In this document: in pieces, positions 1 to 8,924 of the stretch | How the letters are laid out: each line of letters begins with the position of its first letter | Position numbering within the stretch: the first letter of the stretch is position 1 | Source of the DNA: an uncultured Eubacteriales bacterium | Lineage (GTDB): Bacteria > Bacillota > Clostridia > Christensenellales > CAG-138 | Assembly: GCA_900319345.1 (NCBI GenBank) | Contig: ONNZ01000009.1 | Location: 1-52,152 of the forward strand | DNA: 52,152 nucleotides | Reading direction: 5' to 3' | Program-made: the position numbers and the translations under genes | Notes under the pieces: model-generated | The model's input: the letters and a program-made list of their open reading frames with translations, nothing else | Database searches by the model: none | Told to the model about the DNA's origin: nothing

Positions 1-549
1 CATGACCTTGGGGGCCCGGACGATGGCGCGGCCGATGGCCACACGCTGCCGCTGGCCGCCGGACAAGGCCTTGGGCTTGCGGTTCAGGTACTGGGTGATG
101 TCCAGGATCTCCGCGGCCTCCCGGACCTTCTTGTCGATCTCATCCTTGGGCACGTGCTTGAGCTTCAATGAGAAGGCCATGTTCTCGTACACGGTCATGT
201 GGGGGTACAGGGCGTAGTTCTGGAAGACCATGGCGATATCCCGATCCTTGGGGGGGATGTCGTTGACCAGCTTGCCGTCGATCAAAAGCTCGCCGTCGGT
301 GATCTCCTCGAGACCGGCCACCATGCGCAGGGTCGTGGACTTGCCGCAGCCGGAGGGGCCCACCAGCACGATGAACTCCTTGTCCGCGATGTCCAGACTG
401 AACTGCTGGACCGCCACCACGCCCTCGTCGGTGATTTGAAGGTTTACCTTCTTCTTCTCCGGTTGGTCGTCCTTCTTCTTGCTCTTCTTCTGTTCGCCGC
501 TGATGTAGGGATAGACCTTCTTGATGTTCTTGAGTTGTACGGTTGCCAT
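1..549 (-). CDS. Sugar ABC transporter ATP-binding protein, partial (MsmX/UgpC/MalK type)
   Basis: The reading frame begins at an ATG at 547-549 ([15 protein letters not shown]) and runs off the left edge after 183 codons. Visible are Walker A (GPSGCGKST), the Q-loop region ([11 protein letters not shown]) and the ABC signature (LSGGQRQR); Walker B and the C-terminal regulatory domain lie outside the window. Near residues 15-40 there is a Lys/Glu-rich insert ([17 protein letters not shown]) before the Walker A region; I recall such inserts in Clostridia homologues. It would energise sugar import at the inner face of the membrane. It is the only ATPase near the solute-binding protein and two permeases at 4.5-7.8 kb, so it probably powers them. 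No strong terminator separates it from the GH94 gene upstream, so cotranscription is likely. Confidence 0.9.
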   Translation of the reverse strand, partial: MATVQLKNIKKVYPYISGEQKKSKKKDDQPEKKKVNLQITDEGVVAVQQFSLDIADKEFIVLVGPSGCGKSTTLRMVAGLEEITDGELLIDGKLVNDIPPKDRDIAMVFQNYALYPHMTVYENMAFSLKLKHVPKDEIDKKVREAAEILDITQYLNRKPKALSGGQRQRVAIGRAIVRAPKVM

Positions 550-590
550 CGTTCTTGTTCATGGCGGTTCCGCCTCCGCGTCCCCGTCTC

Positions 591-661
591 GCCCATGGGA
601 AGCTTTCGCCCGTGGGCTTTACGGCAGGTCTCCACACTGCCGCACCGCTGAACAAAGCGGT
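591..661 (-). promoter_or_regulatory. Structured leader ahead of the ABC ATPase gene
   Basis: The 180 bases between the GH94 stop and the ATPase start hold three consecutive short hairpins: arms 644-649/656-661 (ACCGCT/AGCGGT), 622-627/637-642 (CGGCAG/CTGCCG) and 591-595/613-617 (GCCCA/TGGGC). None is followed by a T-run on the minus strand, so they are not ordinary terminators. They may stabilise or process a GH94-ATPase transcript. I do not recognise a known riboswitch. Confidence 0.35.
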
Positions 662-729
662 AGTTCTCCTTTCTTTGACCCGCCCGCGGGCATGAAGTGG
701 AGTGCGTCGCGGGATGGGGTAAGTCGTAG

Positions 730-3141
730 TTAGATGGTCACGATGACCCGGGACACGGGCCTATAGCACAGGGGCACCAGGTCCCCCACTACAGGCTGGC
801 CGTCCACGACCAGACCCTTGTTCTCGCCCCGCTGGACGGTGATCTCGTAGCGCACGCCCCGGAAGATCCGGCAGGCGGTGAAGCCGTCCATGGTGTCGGG
901 CAGGCAGGGATGGACCCTCAGCCCATCGTAATCGGGCCGGATGCCCAGGATCCCCTGGCTGACCGCCACGAAGGACCAGGCGGCGGTGCCGGTGAGCCAG
1001 GAGTTCTTGGCCTCACCGTAGTTCTGGGCGTCCCGGCCGGCGATGGTCTGGCTGTAGCAGTAGGGCTCGGTCCGGTGCACCTCGCTCTTGTCCTCGATAT
1101 AGGCGGGGGCGTTGCGGGTGTACAGGTGGAAGGCGCCGTTGCCGTCGCCCAGGGCGCAGTAGGCCAGGGTGACCCAGGGATTGTTGTGGCAGAACACGGA
1201 CCCGTTCTCCTTGTAGCCGGGGGGATAGGAGGATATCTCGCCCAGGTAGTCCCGGTACGTGGTGTAGCAGGGGTGCAGGACCTCCAGACCGAAGTCGTTG
1301 CCCAGGTACTTCTCCGCAGAGGCCAGGGCCTTCTTACCGTATTCCTTGCCGCCGATGCCCGCCAGGACGCAGAAGCCTTGGGGCTCGATGAAGATCTGTC
1401 CCTCGTCGTTGAGATGGCTGCCCACGGGCCGCTCGAAGGCGTCGTAGGCCCGGCGGAACCATTCCCCGTCCCAGCCGGCGGTCCTGACCGCCAGGTCGAT
1501 CTCGTCCACGGCGGTCAGCACAGCCGTCGCCTCGTCCTCAAGGCCCAGGCGGCCCACCAGCTCTGCATATTCCTTTCCGTACTTCACGAACATGCCCGCG
1601 ATGAACACGCTCTCCGCCTTACCGCTCTCGAAGTTGGAGCAGGTCTGGAAGCTTTCACCGGGGGTGTGGCTGAAGCAGTTCAGATTGAGGCAGTCGTTCC
1701 AGTCGGCCCGGCCGATGAGGGGCAGGCCGTGGGGGCCCCGGTGGGTCATGGTATAGGTGACGCTGCGGCGAAGATGCTCCAGCAGAGGCGCTTCGGTGCC
1801 CTTCTCGTTGTTGAAGGGGGTGGGTTCGTCCAGGATGGTGAAGTCGCCGGTCTCCCGGATATAGGCCGTGGTGCAGGCGATGAGCCACAGGGGATCGTCG
1901 TTGAAGCCGGAGCCCACGTCCGCGTTGCCCCGCTTGTCCAGGGGCTGGTACTGGTGGTAGGTGCTGCCGTCGGGAAACTGGATGGAGGCGATGTCCAAAA
2001 TGCGCTCCCGGGCCCGCTCCGGGATCAGGTGCACGAAGCCCAGCAGATCCTGACAGCTGTCGCGGAAGCCCATGCCCCGGCCGGTGCCGCTTTCATAATA
2101 GGAAGCGCTGCGGCTCATGTTGAAGGTGACCATGCACTGGTACTGATTCCAGACGTTCACCATCCGGTCCAGCTTTTCCTCGCTGCTCTTGACGGTGAAG
2201 CGGCTCAACAGCCCGGCCCAGTAGGTCTTGAGCTCAGAGAGGGCCGCATCGAACTGCTCCACCGTGTCGTAGGCGGAGAGCAGGGCGTGGGCCCGAGTCT
2301 TGTTGATGACGCCGGGGGCGGAGAACTTCTCCGCCTCGGGGTTCTCCACGTAGCCCAGGCGGAACAGGAAGCTCTTCTCCTCGCCGGGGGCCAGGGCGAT
2401 CTCCAGGCGCAGGGCGGCCATAGGGGCCCAGCCGGAGGCCTTGCTGTTGTAGGAAGTGCGATTTTCCACCGCCACAGGCTCGCTCCAGCCCCGGAACCGG
2501 CCCAGGAAGGTGTCCCGGTCCGTGTCGAAGCCGGCGATGGGGGCGTTGACGGAGTAGAAGGCGTAGTGATCCCGGCGCTCCCGGTACTCGGTCTTGTGGT
2601 AGACGGTGCTACCCTCGATCTCCACCTCGCCGATGTTCCAGTTGCGCTGATAGTTGGTGGAATCGTCCACCGCGTTCCACAGGCACCACTCCACGGCGCC
2701 GTAGACCGTGAGACGCCTGACTTCCTTATTCATATTGCGCAGGGTCAGCTTCTGCAGCTCACAGGGGTTGCCCATGGGCACCAGGCAGGTGAGCTGGGCC
2801 GAAACGCCCTGCTTCTCCCCCTCGAAGACGGAATACCCCAGGCCGTGGCGGCAGCGGTAGCTGTCCAGAGGGGTCTTGACCGGCAGGAAGGCGGGGCTCC
2901 AGGTCACGTCCCCGTCGCAGATGTAGAAGCAGCGGCCCCCCTCATCGTGGGGCACGTTGTTGTAGCGGAAGCGGGTGATGCGCCGGAGCTTGGCGTCCCG
3001 ATAGAAGGCGTAGCCGCCGCAGGTGTTGGAGATCAGGGAGAAGAAGCCCTGGTTGCCCAGGTAGTTGATCCAGGGCAAGGGCGTATCGGGACGGGTGATG
3101 ACATATTCCCGGGCCTCGTCGTCAAAAAAGCCGTATCGCAT
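730..3141 (-). CDS. GH94 cellobiose/cello-oligosaccharide phosphorylase
   Basis: The protein of about 803 residues opens MRYGFFDDEAREYVITRPDT, typical of GH94 phosphorylases, which split beta-1,4-glucosides with inorganic phosphate to give glucose-1-phosphate. The motif RADWNDCLNLN holds the Asp (about residue 483, codon at 1693-1695) that corresponds to the catalytic acid of cellobiose phosphorylases. There is no signal peptide, so it acts in the cytoplasm on imported oligosaccharides. The start at 3141 is preferred because GAGGT lies just upstream; an earlier ATG at 3153 has no good ribosome site. It is divergent from a LacI regulator and shares its operator sequence. The exact substrate (cellobiose, cellodextrin or laminaribiose) cannot be fixed from sequence. 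Confidence 0.9.
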   Translation of the reverse strand: MRYGFFDDEAREYVITRPDTPLPWINYLGNQGFFSLISNTCGGYAFYRDAKLRRITRFRYNNVPHDEGGRCFYICDGDVTWSPAFLPVKTPLDSYRCRHGLGYSVFEGEKQGVSAQLTCLVPMGNPCELQKLTLRNMNKEVRRLTVYGAVEWCLWNAVDDSTNYQRNWNIGEVEIEGSTVYHKTEYRERRDHYAFYSVNAPIAGFDTDRDTFLGRFRGWSEPVAVENRTSYNSKASGWAPMAALRLEIALAPGEEKSFLFRLGYVENPEAEKFSAPGVINKTRAHALLSAYDTVEQFDAALSELKTYWAGLLSRFTVKSSEEKLDRMVNVWNQYQCMVTFNMSRSASYYESGTGRGMGFRDSCQDLLGFVHLIPERARERILDIASIQFPDGSTYHQYQPLDKRGNADVGSGFNDDPLWLIACTTAYIRETGDFTILDEPTPFNNEKGTEAPLLEHLRRSVTYTMTHRGPHGLPLIGRADWNDCLNLNCFSHTPGESFQTCSNFESGKAESVFIAGMFVKYGKEYAELVGRLGLEDEATAVLTAVDEIDLAVRTAGWDGEWFRRAYDAFERPVGSHLNDEGQIFIEPQGFCVLAGIGGKEYGKKALASAEKYLGNDFGLEVLHPCYTTYRDYLGEISSYPPGYKENGSVFCHNNPWVTLAYCALGDGNGAFHLYTRNAPAYIEDKSEVHRTEPYCYSQTIAGRDAQNYGEAKNSWLTGTAAWSFVAVSQGILGIRPDYDGLRVHPCLPDTMDGFTACRIFRGVRYEITVQRGENKGLVVDGQPVVGDLVPLCYRPVSRVIVTI

Positions 3142-3178
3142 AACAAACCTCATTTCTTATAGGAAAGGACATGCCTTT

Positions 3179-3234
3179 TCGAAATCGATTAAGTAACCAT
3201 GTATACTATAAACGAACCAGCCCCCGTTTGTAAA
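3179..3234 (-). promoter_or_regulatory. Promoter and LacI-type operator of the GH94 gene
   Basis: On the minus strand TTTACA (3229-3234) and TATAGT (3205-3210) are 18 bases apart. Just downstream lies TCGAAATCGATTAAG (3179-3193), centred on AATCGATT with the central CG typical of LacI-family operators. The same 15 bases occur at 3325-3339 beside the regulator promoter. Confidence 0.65.
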
Positions 3235-3288
3235 GGGCGAAAATGAAAAAACAGGGGATTATTTCAAAAAATTTTTTCGTTTAGGGGG

Positions 3289-3339
3289 TTGACGAGAGCG
3301 GGAGAGCCATGTATACTACAGATATCGAAATCGATTAAG
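3289..3339 (+). promoter_or_regulatory. Promoter and operator of the LacI-family regulator gene
   Basis: TTGACG (3289-3294) and TATACT (3312-3317) are separated by 17 bases. The operator-like TCGAAATCGATTAAG (3325-3339) covers the expected transcription start, which would give repression and autoregulation. A further half-match (TCGATTA) follows at 3341-3347. Confidence 0.7.
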
Positions 3340-3430
3340 CTCGATTATTTCCGTTTCGGAACAAAATCCTCCTGTTTGGAGCTGAATCGTTTTCAATGCT
3401 CCCGTCAAGGGAGCGGAAAGGACGGCGCGA

Positions 3431-4438
3431 ATGGTCACGATTACGGACATATCCCGGCGATGCAATGTGTCCCGCGCCACCGTCAGCAAGGCCCTCAACG
3501 GCCACAGCGACATCAACGCGGAAACGGCCGCCCACATCCGCCAGGTGGCCAAGGAGATGGGGTATCTGCCCAACGCCACCGCGCGGGCGCTGAAGCTGGG
3601 ACGGTCCCACAACATCGGGGTCCTGTTCGTGGACAAGACCTCCAGCGGGTTGAGCCACGAGTACTTCTCCCGGATACTGGAGAGCGTAAAGCAGGAGGCG
3701 GAGCGAAGCGGTTACGATATCACCTTCATCTCCCGGGATATCGGCACCCTTCACATGGACTATTATGAGCACGCCAAATACCGCAACTGCGACGGCGTGA
3801 TCATCGCCTCGGTGGATTTCACGGACCCCGCCGTGATCAAGTTGGTGAACAGCGACATCCCCACCGTCACGTTGGACTACGTGTTCGACAGCCGCAGCGC
3901 GGTGCTGTCCGACAACGTGGGGGGCATGGCGGACCTGGTCCGGTTCGTGTACGACAGAGGCCATCGGAAGATCGCCTTCATCCACGGGGAACCCACCTCC
4001 GTCACCCAGAAGCGGCTAGGGAGCTTCCACAAGACCTGCAGCGAGCTGGGAGTGACGATCCCGGAGGAGTACGTGGAGGCGGCCACCTTCCACGATCCCA
4101 AAGCGAGCGGCCTGGCCACCAGGCGGCTGCTGGCCCTGAAGGATCGGCCTACCTGTATCCTCTATCCCGACGACTTCTCCTTCATCGGGGGGATGAACGA
4201 GCTGGAGAAGCAGGGCATCTCCATTCCGGGGGACATGAGCGTGGCGGGGTACGACGGCATCCTCCTTTCCCAGGTGCTTCGTCCCCGGCTCACCACCTAC
4301 CGGCAGGACGCGGAGGCCATGGGGCGGGAAGCCGCCCGCGAGCTGGTGGAGATTATCGAACGGCCCAAGGAGTGGATCCCCCGGCAGATCATGATCCCCG
4401 GCAAGCTCCTCGAAGGGGACACCGTTCGAACCATCTGA
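3431..4438 (+). CDS. LacI-family transcriptional regulator of the beta-glucan locus
   Basis: This 335-residue protein starts with a LacI-type helix-turn-helix (TDISRRCNVSRATVSKALNG, residues 5-24) and the hinge region, followed by a periplasmic-binding-protein-like effector domain (about residues 60-330). A purine-like DNA contact region (NATARALKLGRS) is visible. It sits between the divergent GH94 gene and the ABC transporter genes, and both flanking promoters carry an identical candidate operator, so it most likely represses the locus until an oligosaccharide or sugar phosphate binds. Its gene is followed after 72 bases by the solute-binding protein, so regulator and transporter may share a transcript. 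The effector is not known. Confidence 0.92.
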   Translation: MVTITDISRRCNVSRATVSKALNGHSDINAETAAHIRQVAKEMGYLPNATARALKLGRSHNIGVLFVDKTSSGLSHEYFSRILESVKQEAERSGYDITFISRDIGTLHMDYYEHAKYRNCDGVIIASVDFTDPAVIKLVNSDIPTVTLDYVFDSRSAVLSDNVGGMADLVRFVYDRGHRKIAFIHGEPTSVTQKRLGSFHKTCSELGVTIPEEYVEAATFHDPKASGLATRRLLALKDRPTCILYPDDFSFIGGMNELEKQGISIPGDMSVAGYDGILLSQVLRPRLTTYRQDAEAMGREAARELVEIIERPKEWIPRQIMIPGKLLEGDTVRTI

Positions 4439-4443
4439 TTTTT

Positions 4444-4460
4444 AGATGCGAAAAGCATCT
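4444..4460 (+). other. Short hairpin between regulator and solute-binding protein genes
   Basis: AGATGC (4444-4449) and GCATCT (4455-4460) can pair around GAAAA. There is no T-run, so it is more likely an mRNA processing or stability element than a terminator. Confidence 0.3.
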
Positions 4461-4510
4461 CGAAATAAAAGAGCCGAAAGACTCAAAAATAAAAAAAGGA
4501 GAGAACCAAA

Positions 4511-5842
4511 ATGAAAAAGCTCATCGCCATCGTCCTGTGCCTTGTCATGGTAGTCGCCGCTGTGGCCTGCACCAGCAAGCCCGCCACCGAGACCAAGACC
4601 GAGACCAAGACCGAGACCAAGGCCGCCCAGGGCAAGGTGTTCAACATCTACGCCTGGAACGAGGAGTTCAAGGGATTCTTCGAGAAGTACTACAAAGTGC
4701 CCGAGGGCGTGACCGTCAACTGGATCATCACCCCCAGCGACAACGGCGCCTATCAGCAGAAGCTGGACGAGGCCCTGCTCAACCAGGCCAATGCCGCTGC
4801 TGACGACAAGGTGGATATGTTCCTGGCCGAGGCCGACTACATCGGCAAGTACGTCAACTCCGACGCCACCATGAGCATCGACGCCATCGGCTTCAAGAAT
4901 GCCGACACCATGTATGAGTACACCATCAAGGCCGCTTCCGACGATAAGGGCGTGTGCAAGGGCGTTTCCTTCCAGTGCTGCCCCGCGGCCGTGATCTACC
5001 GCAAGAGCATCGCCAAGGACGTGCTGGGTGTGGATGATCCCGCCTCCGTCCAGGCCGCTATCGACAGCTGGGAGAAGTTCGACGCCGTGGCTGCCAAGGC
5101 CAAGGAAAAGGGCTACTACATGACCGCTTCCTTCGCTGAGACCTTCCGTACCTTCTCCAACAACTGCACCATGCCCTGGGTCGACGCCAACGACAACCTC
5201 CAGTTCGATCCCATGATCACCGCCTGGATCGACCAGACCGACAACTACATCAAGAACGGCTACACCCTGACCGCCGGTGTGTGGGATGCGGAGAAGACCA
5301 ACCAGATGTTCAAGACCGGCAAGACCATGTGCTTCTTCGGGCCTGCCTGGTACTACAACTTCTGCATGACCAACGCCATGGATCCCGAGCAGGGCTGCGT
5401 GGGTGACTGGGCCATCGTCCAGGGTCCCCAGGCCTACTTCTGGGGCGGCACCTGGCTGCTGGCCGCCGCCGGCTCCGACAACACCGAGATGCTGAAGGAC
5501 ATCTTCGAGTCCTTCACCGTCAACGAGGAGATCGTCGAGAACCTGGTCAAGAACGAGAACCAGTATCCCAACAACACCAAGATCGCCGAGAAGTATGCCA
5601 ACGATCCCACCTACGGCAACACCGCCATCCTGGATGGTCAGAACGACATCGCCGTGTTCGCTGAGCTCGCCAAGAACATCAAGTGGGAGAACCACACCAA
5701 CTACGACCAGATCCTGAACGAGGGCCTGCAGAACAAGCTCCAGGAGTACTTCAACGGTTCCGTCGATAAGGACACCGCCATGAAGAACTTCTATCAGCTG
5801 ATCAAGGAGACCTATCCCAACATCAAGCTGCCTGCAGCTTAA
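4511..5842 (+). CDS. Carbohydrate ABC transporter solute-binding lipoprotein
   Basis: The 443-residue protein has a lipoprotein signal (MKKLIAIVLC..VAAVAC) with the lipid-modified Cys at residue 20. A short TETK repeat linker (about residues 26-37) follows, then a family 1 extracellular binding domain (starting KVFNIYAWNEEF). It would be tethered outside the membrane and deliver oligosaccharides to the permeases encoded next. The start has a clear ribosome site (AAGGAG). A GC-rich stem-loop directly after the stop probably raises its expression above that of the permeases, a common arrangement. The substrate is inferred to be a beta-glucan oligosaccharide from the GH94 and GH5 neighbours. Confidence 0.93.
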   Translation: MKKLIAIVLCLVMVVAAVACTSKPATETKTETKTETKAAQGKVFNIYAWNEEFKGFFEKYYKVPEGVTVNWIITPSDNGAYQQKLDEALLNQANAAADDKVDMFLAEADYIGKYVNSDATMSIDAIGFKNADTMYEYTIKAASDDKGVCKGVSFQCCPAAVIYRKSIAKDVLGVDDPASVQAAIDSWEKFDAVAAKAKEKGYYMTASFAETFRTFSNNCTMPWVDANDNLQFDPMITAWIDQTDNYIKNGYTLTAGVWDAEKTNQMFKTGKTMCFFGPAWYYNFCMTNAMDPEQGCVGDWAIVQGPQAYFWGGTWLLAAAGSDNTEMLKDIFESFTVNEEIVENLVKNENQYPNNTKIAEKYANDPTYGNTAILDGQNDIAVFAELAKNIKWENHTNYDQILNEGLQNKLQEYFNGSVDKDTAMKNFYQLIKETYPNIKLPAA

Positions 5843-5855
5843 TCTGTCCTAAGAA

Positions 5856-5888
5856 ACTGCGGCAGGGGTTTCCCTGCCGCAGTGTTTT
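5856..5888 (+). terminator. Stem-loop after the binding-protein gene (partial terminator)
   Basis: A perfect 12-bp stem (5856-5867 with 5872-5883, loop GTTT) is followed by GTTTT. It lies inside an otherwise continuous operon, so it probably acts as a leaky terminator or 3' stabiliser. Confidence 0.75.
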
Positions 5889-5915
5889 CCTAAAACTATC
5901 CGGGAGGAATCATCC

Positions 5916-6869
5916 ATGGAAACGATGCAGAGGGGAACACGCAAGAGGAAGTCCGTCAGCTATGCAAAATGGGGATACATTTTCATAGCGCCGTTCTTCC
6001 TTGCGTACTTCATTTTTACCCTGATTCCGCAATTTCTGACGATCTACAACAGCTTTTTCGAGACGTATCGGATCGGCCTCACGCAGGTAGGCCCGAACTT
6101 TGTCTGGTTCGACAATTATAAAACGCTGTTTACGCCGGACGCGGACGGAACGATCCTGATCCTGAAGTACGCGCTGAACACGATGATCCTCTGGATCGCA
6201 GGCGCGCTGCCGCAGTTTGTGATCGCTATGCTGCTGGCGGTGTTTTTCACCAGCTATCGCCTCAACATCAAGGGCCAGAGCTTCTTCAAGACGGTCATCT
6301 ACATGCCGAACCTCATCATGGCGGCGGCGTTTTCGATGCTGTTCTACACGCTTTTCTCCCGCGTCGGCCCGATCCAGGCCCTTTTGGAAAGCTGGGGCGT
6401 GATCGATCACACCTTCGATTTCTTCGCGATCCGTGTCAGCGTTCGCGGCATGATCGCTCTTATGAACTTCCTCATGTGGTTTGGCAACACCACCATCGTG
6501 CTCATGGCGGGCATAATGGGCATCGACCAAAGCCTGTTTGAATCCGCCACCATCGATGGAGCCAACTCCGTACAAGTATTTTTCCGCATCACCATGCCCC
6601 TTTTGATGCCGATCTTCGTCTACTGTCTCATCACGGCCATGATCGGCGGCATCCAGATGTTCGACGTACCTCAGGTCTTGAGCAAGGGCGACGGCGTGCC
6701 CAACGGCACGACCAGAACGCTGGTGATGTATCTGAACGGGTATCTGAAGACCAGGAATCTGGGCATGTCCGGCGCGATCTCAGTCGTCATGTTCATCATC
6801 ACCGGCGGGCTCGGCGGGATCGTCTACAAGATGCTCTCCGCCCCCTACAAAGACGGCAGCAGGAAGTAA
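5916..6869 (+). CDS. Sugar ABC transporter permease (MalF/UgpA type)
   Basis: The protein has 317 residues with six predicted membrane helices (first WGYIFIAPFFLAYFIFTLIP). Its EAA loop (ESATIDGANSVQVFFRITMP, near residue 210) contacts the ATPase. Start and ribosome site (GGGAGGAAT) are clear. It forms a heterodimer with the permease encoded 12 bases downstream. Codon choice differs visibly from the neighbours: codons ending in A or T and GCG/TTT are more common here than in the GC-rich binding-protein gene, suggesting a different recent history for this segment. Confidence 0.92.
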   Translation: METMQRGTRKRKSVSYAKWGYIFIAPFFLAYFIFTLIPQFLTIYNSFFETYRIGLTQVGPNFVWFDNYKTLFTPDADGTILILKYALNTMILWIAGALPQFVIAMLLAVFFTSYRLNIKGQSFFKTVIYMPNLIMAAAFSMLFYTLFSRVGPIQALLESWGVIDHTFDFFAIRVSVRGMIALMNFLMWFGNTTIVLMAGIMGIDQSLFESATIDGANSVQVFFRITMPLLMPIFVYCLITAMIGGIQMFDVPQVLSKGDGVPNGTTRTLVMYLNGYLKTRNLGMSGAISVVMFIITGGLGGIVYKMLSAPYKDGSRK

Positions 6870-6881
6870 GGAGGCATAGCT

Positions 6882-7760
6882 ATGACGATGAAACATGCGG
6901 GCATGGACGAGAACACCAAGGGAAGGGTGCAGCTGATCGCCCTTCGCATCCTGGTCTACGCCATATTGATCTTCCTTACGATCCTTTGCCTGTTCTTCTT
7001 CTATCTGATGATCATCAACGCCACGCGTTCCAACGCGCAGCTGGCCACAGGCTTTACGCTGCTCCCCAAGGGCAACTTCTTCGTGAACCTGAAAAACGCC
7101 TGGAACGACGCGTCGATCAACATCCCCCGGGGCATGCTGAACAGCCTCATCATCGCCCTTTCCTCCGCGGCTATCACCACCTATTTCTCGGCTCTGACCG
7201 CTTACGGCATCCATGTGTATAACTTCAGAGCCAAGAACCTTGCGTTCACCTTCATCATGGCCGTCATGATGATCCCGTCGCAGGTCTCCGCACTGGGCTT
7301 CTTGCAGCTCATGAACAAGTGGAACCTTACGAACAACTACATCCCCCTCATCGTGCCCAGCATTGCCGCCCCCGTGGTGTTCTTCTACATGAAGCAATAC
7401 ATGGAGAGCGTGCTGCCCCTGGAGATCGTGGAGGCGGCCCGGGTGGACGGATCCAACGAGTTTCGGACCTTCAACACCATCATCCTGCCCATCATGAAGC
7501 CGGCCCTGGCCGTCCAGGCCATCTTCTCCTTCGTGAGCTCTTGGAACAACTACTTCATCCCCGCCCTGTTGCTCGATAAGGCGGATATGAAGACCGTTCC
7601 CATCATGATCGCCCAGCTTCGCAGCGCGGACTATTCCAAGTTCGACATGGGCAAGGTGTACATGTTCATCCTGCTGTCCATCCTGCCGGTCATGGTGGTG
7701 TACATCATCCTAAGCAAGTCCATCATCAAAGGCGTTACCTCGGGAAGCGTGAAGGGATGA
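6882..7760 (+). CDS. Sugar ABC transporter permease (MalG/UgpE type)
   Basis: The 292-residue membrane protein carries the EAA motif EAARVDGSNEFRTFNTIILP (about residues 185-204) and helices typical of carbohydrate ABC permeases. It follows the first permease by 12 bases with ribosome site AAGGAGG. With the binding protein and the ATPase at the left edge it completes an importer. Codon usage becomes GC-rich like the rest of the window from about 7340 onward. Confidence 0.92.
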   Translation: MTMKHAGMDENTKGRVQLIALRILVYAILIFLTILCLFFFYLMIINATRSNAQLATGFTLLPKGNFFVNLKNAWNDASINIPRGMLNSLIIALSSAAITTYFSALTAYGIHVYNFRAKNLAFTFIMAVMMIPSQVSALGFLQLMNKWNLTNNYIPLIVPSIAAPVVFFYMKQYMESVLPLEIVEAARVDGSNEFRTFNTIILPIMKPALAVQAIFSFVSSWNNYFIPALLLDKADMKTVPIMIAQLRSADYSKFDMGKVYMFILLSILPVMVVYIILSKSIIKGVTSGSVKG

Positions 7761-7785
7761 CGCTTCTTCAGTTCCTTCTCCTTTG

Positions 7786-7815
7786 CCGCCTTGCCCCTTG
7801 GGGCAGGGCGGTTTT
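7786..7815 (+). terminator. Rho-independent terminator-like hairpin after the permeases
   Basis: CCGCC..GCCCC (7786-7797) pairs with GGGGC..GGCGG (7800-7811) and is followed by TTTT. The GH5 gene starts only 33 bases later, so some readthrough is likely. Confidence 0.6.
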
Positions 7816-7847
7816 CTGACAAAACGACCTCAAAGAAAGGAAAGACC

Positions 7848-8876
7848 ATGCGCATTTTTACAGGATATCAAAAGGGCGTGGACCTGGGGGGCTGGTTCTC
7901 CCAGTGCGATCACACCGAAGAACGGTACGACACCTTCATCACGGCGGCCGATTTCGCCACGATCAAAAGCTGGGGCTGCGACCACGTGCGCCTGCCCGTG
8001 GACTACGATCTGCTGGAGGACAAATATGGCGCGCCCCGGGAGACGGGATACGAACGACTGGAGCGGGCCATCGGCTGGGCACGGGAAAACGGGCTCAACA
8101 TGGTGTTGGATCTGCATAAGACCGCTGGCTTTTCCTTCGATCCCGGCGAACTGGAAGCGGGTTTCTTTGAGAACGAGAAGTATCAGGAGCGGTTCTACGC
8201 CCTGTGGGAACGGATCGCCCGGCGGTTCGGTCACTATTCGAACATGCTGGCCTTCGAGCTCCTCAACGAGGTCACCGAGCAAAAGTACGGCCCTGTGTGG
8301 AACCGGATCGCCGCAGAGTGCGTCCGCCGCATCCGGGCCTATGCGCCGGACGTAAAGATCCTGATCGGCGGCTACTGGCACAACAGCGCCGTGGCCGTGA
8401 AGGACCTGCCGGAGCCCTTCGACGAGAACATCGTCTACAACTTCCACTGCTACGAGCCCCTGATCTTCACCCACCAGGGGGCCTACTGGATGCCGCCTAT
8501 GGAAACGTCCTTCCGCATCCCCGTCACCGCCACCTATGGGGAGATGGCTCAAGCAGGCCGCCGCTACCTCAACGGCTCCCAGGCAGGCCTGGAGGCCCTC
8601 CCGGCGGACGGCCATCTGGACAGCGCCTATTTCGAAGCGTTCCTCGCCGAGGCCGTTCGTACCGCTGAATCCCGGAACGTGCCCCTTTACTGCGGGGAGT
8701 ACGGCGTCATCGACAAGGCTTTGCTGGAGGACGCCCTTCGCTGGTACAGTTTGATCCATGCCGCCTTCGAGAAGTACGGCATCGGCCGGGCCGCCTGGAG
8801 CTATCGGCAGATGGACTTCGGCCTTTCCGACCCTCGCATGGACGCCGTGCGGCCCGCCCTGCTCCGGTATCTGTAA
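7848..8876 (+). CDS. GH5-family glycoside hydrolase (cytoplasmic glucanase/glucosidase)
   Basis: The protein has 342 residues with the (beta/alpha)8 fold signature of GH5. The acid/base Glu is in LLNEV (about residue 141) and the nucleophile Glu in YCGEYG (about residue 284); HVRLPVDY, VLDLHK and NFHCYEP are further family landmarks. There is no signal peptide, so it would act inside the cell on imported oligosaccharides together with the GH94 phosphorylase. The start at 7848 follows AAAGGAAAG; the frame is open further upstream but lacks a ribosome site there. Which beta-linkage it cuts is not evident. Confidence 0.87.
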   Translation: MRIFTGYQKGVDLGGWFSQCDHTEERYDTFITAADFATIKSWGCDHVRLPVDYDLLEDKYGAPRETGYERLERAIGWARENGLNMVLDLHKTAGFSFDPGELEAGFFENEKYQERFYALWERIARRFGHYSNMLAFELLNEVTEQKYGPVWNRIAAECVRRIRAYAPDVKILIGGYWHNSAVAVKDLPEPFDENIVYNFHCYEPLIFTHQGAYWMPPMETSFRIPVTATYGEMAQAGRRYLNGSQAGLEALPADGHLDSAYFEAFLAEAVRTAESRNVPLYCGEYGVIDKALLEDALRWYSLIHAAFEKYGIGRAAWSYRQMDFGLSDPRMDAVRPALLRYL

Positions 8877-8924
8877 CGCTCGCCTCCTTATATAAGCAAG
8901 AAGAGGAAAACCTGTTTATATCAG

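Noticed and set aside
910-3162. A 750-codon open frame opposite the GH94 gene
   Set aside because: It is the antisense of a clear GH94 phosphorylase, has Val/Ala/Gly-rich low-complexity sequence and no ribosome site. Similar long antisense frames face most GC-rich genes here (for example 10501-12459, 12335-14065, 23953-26598, 41258-43111, 43195-46101).
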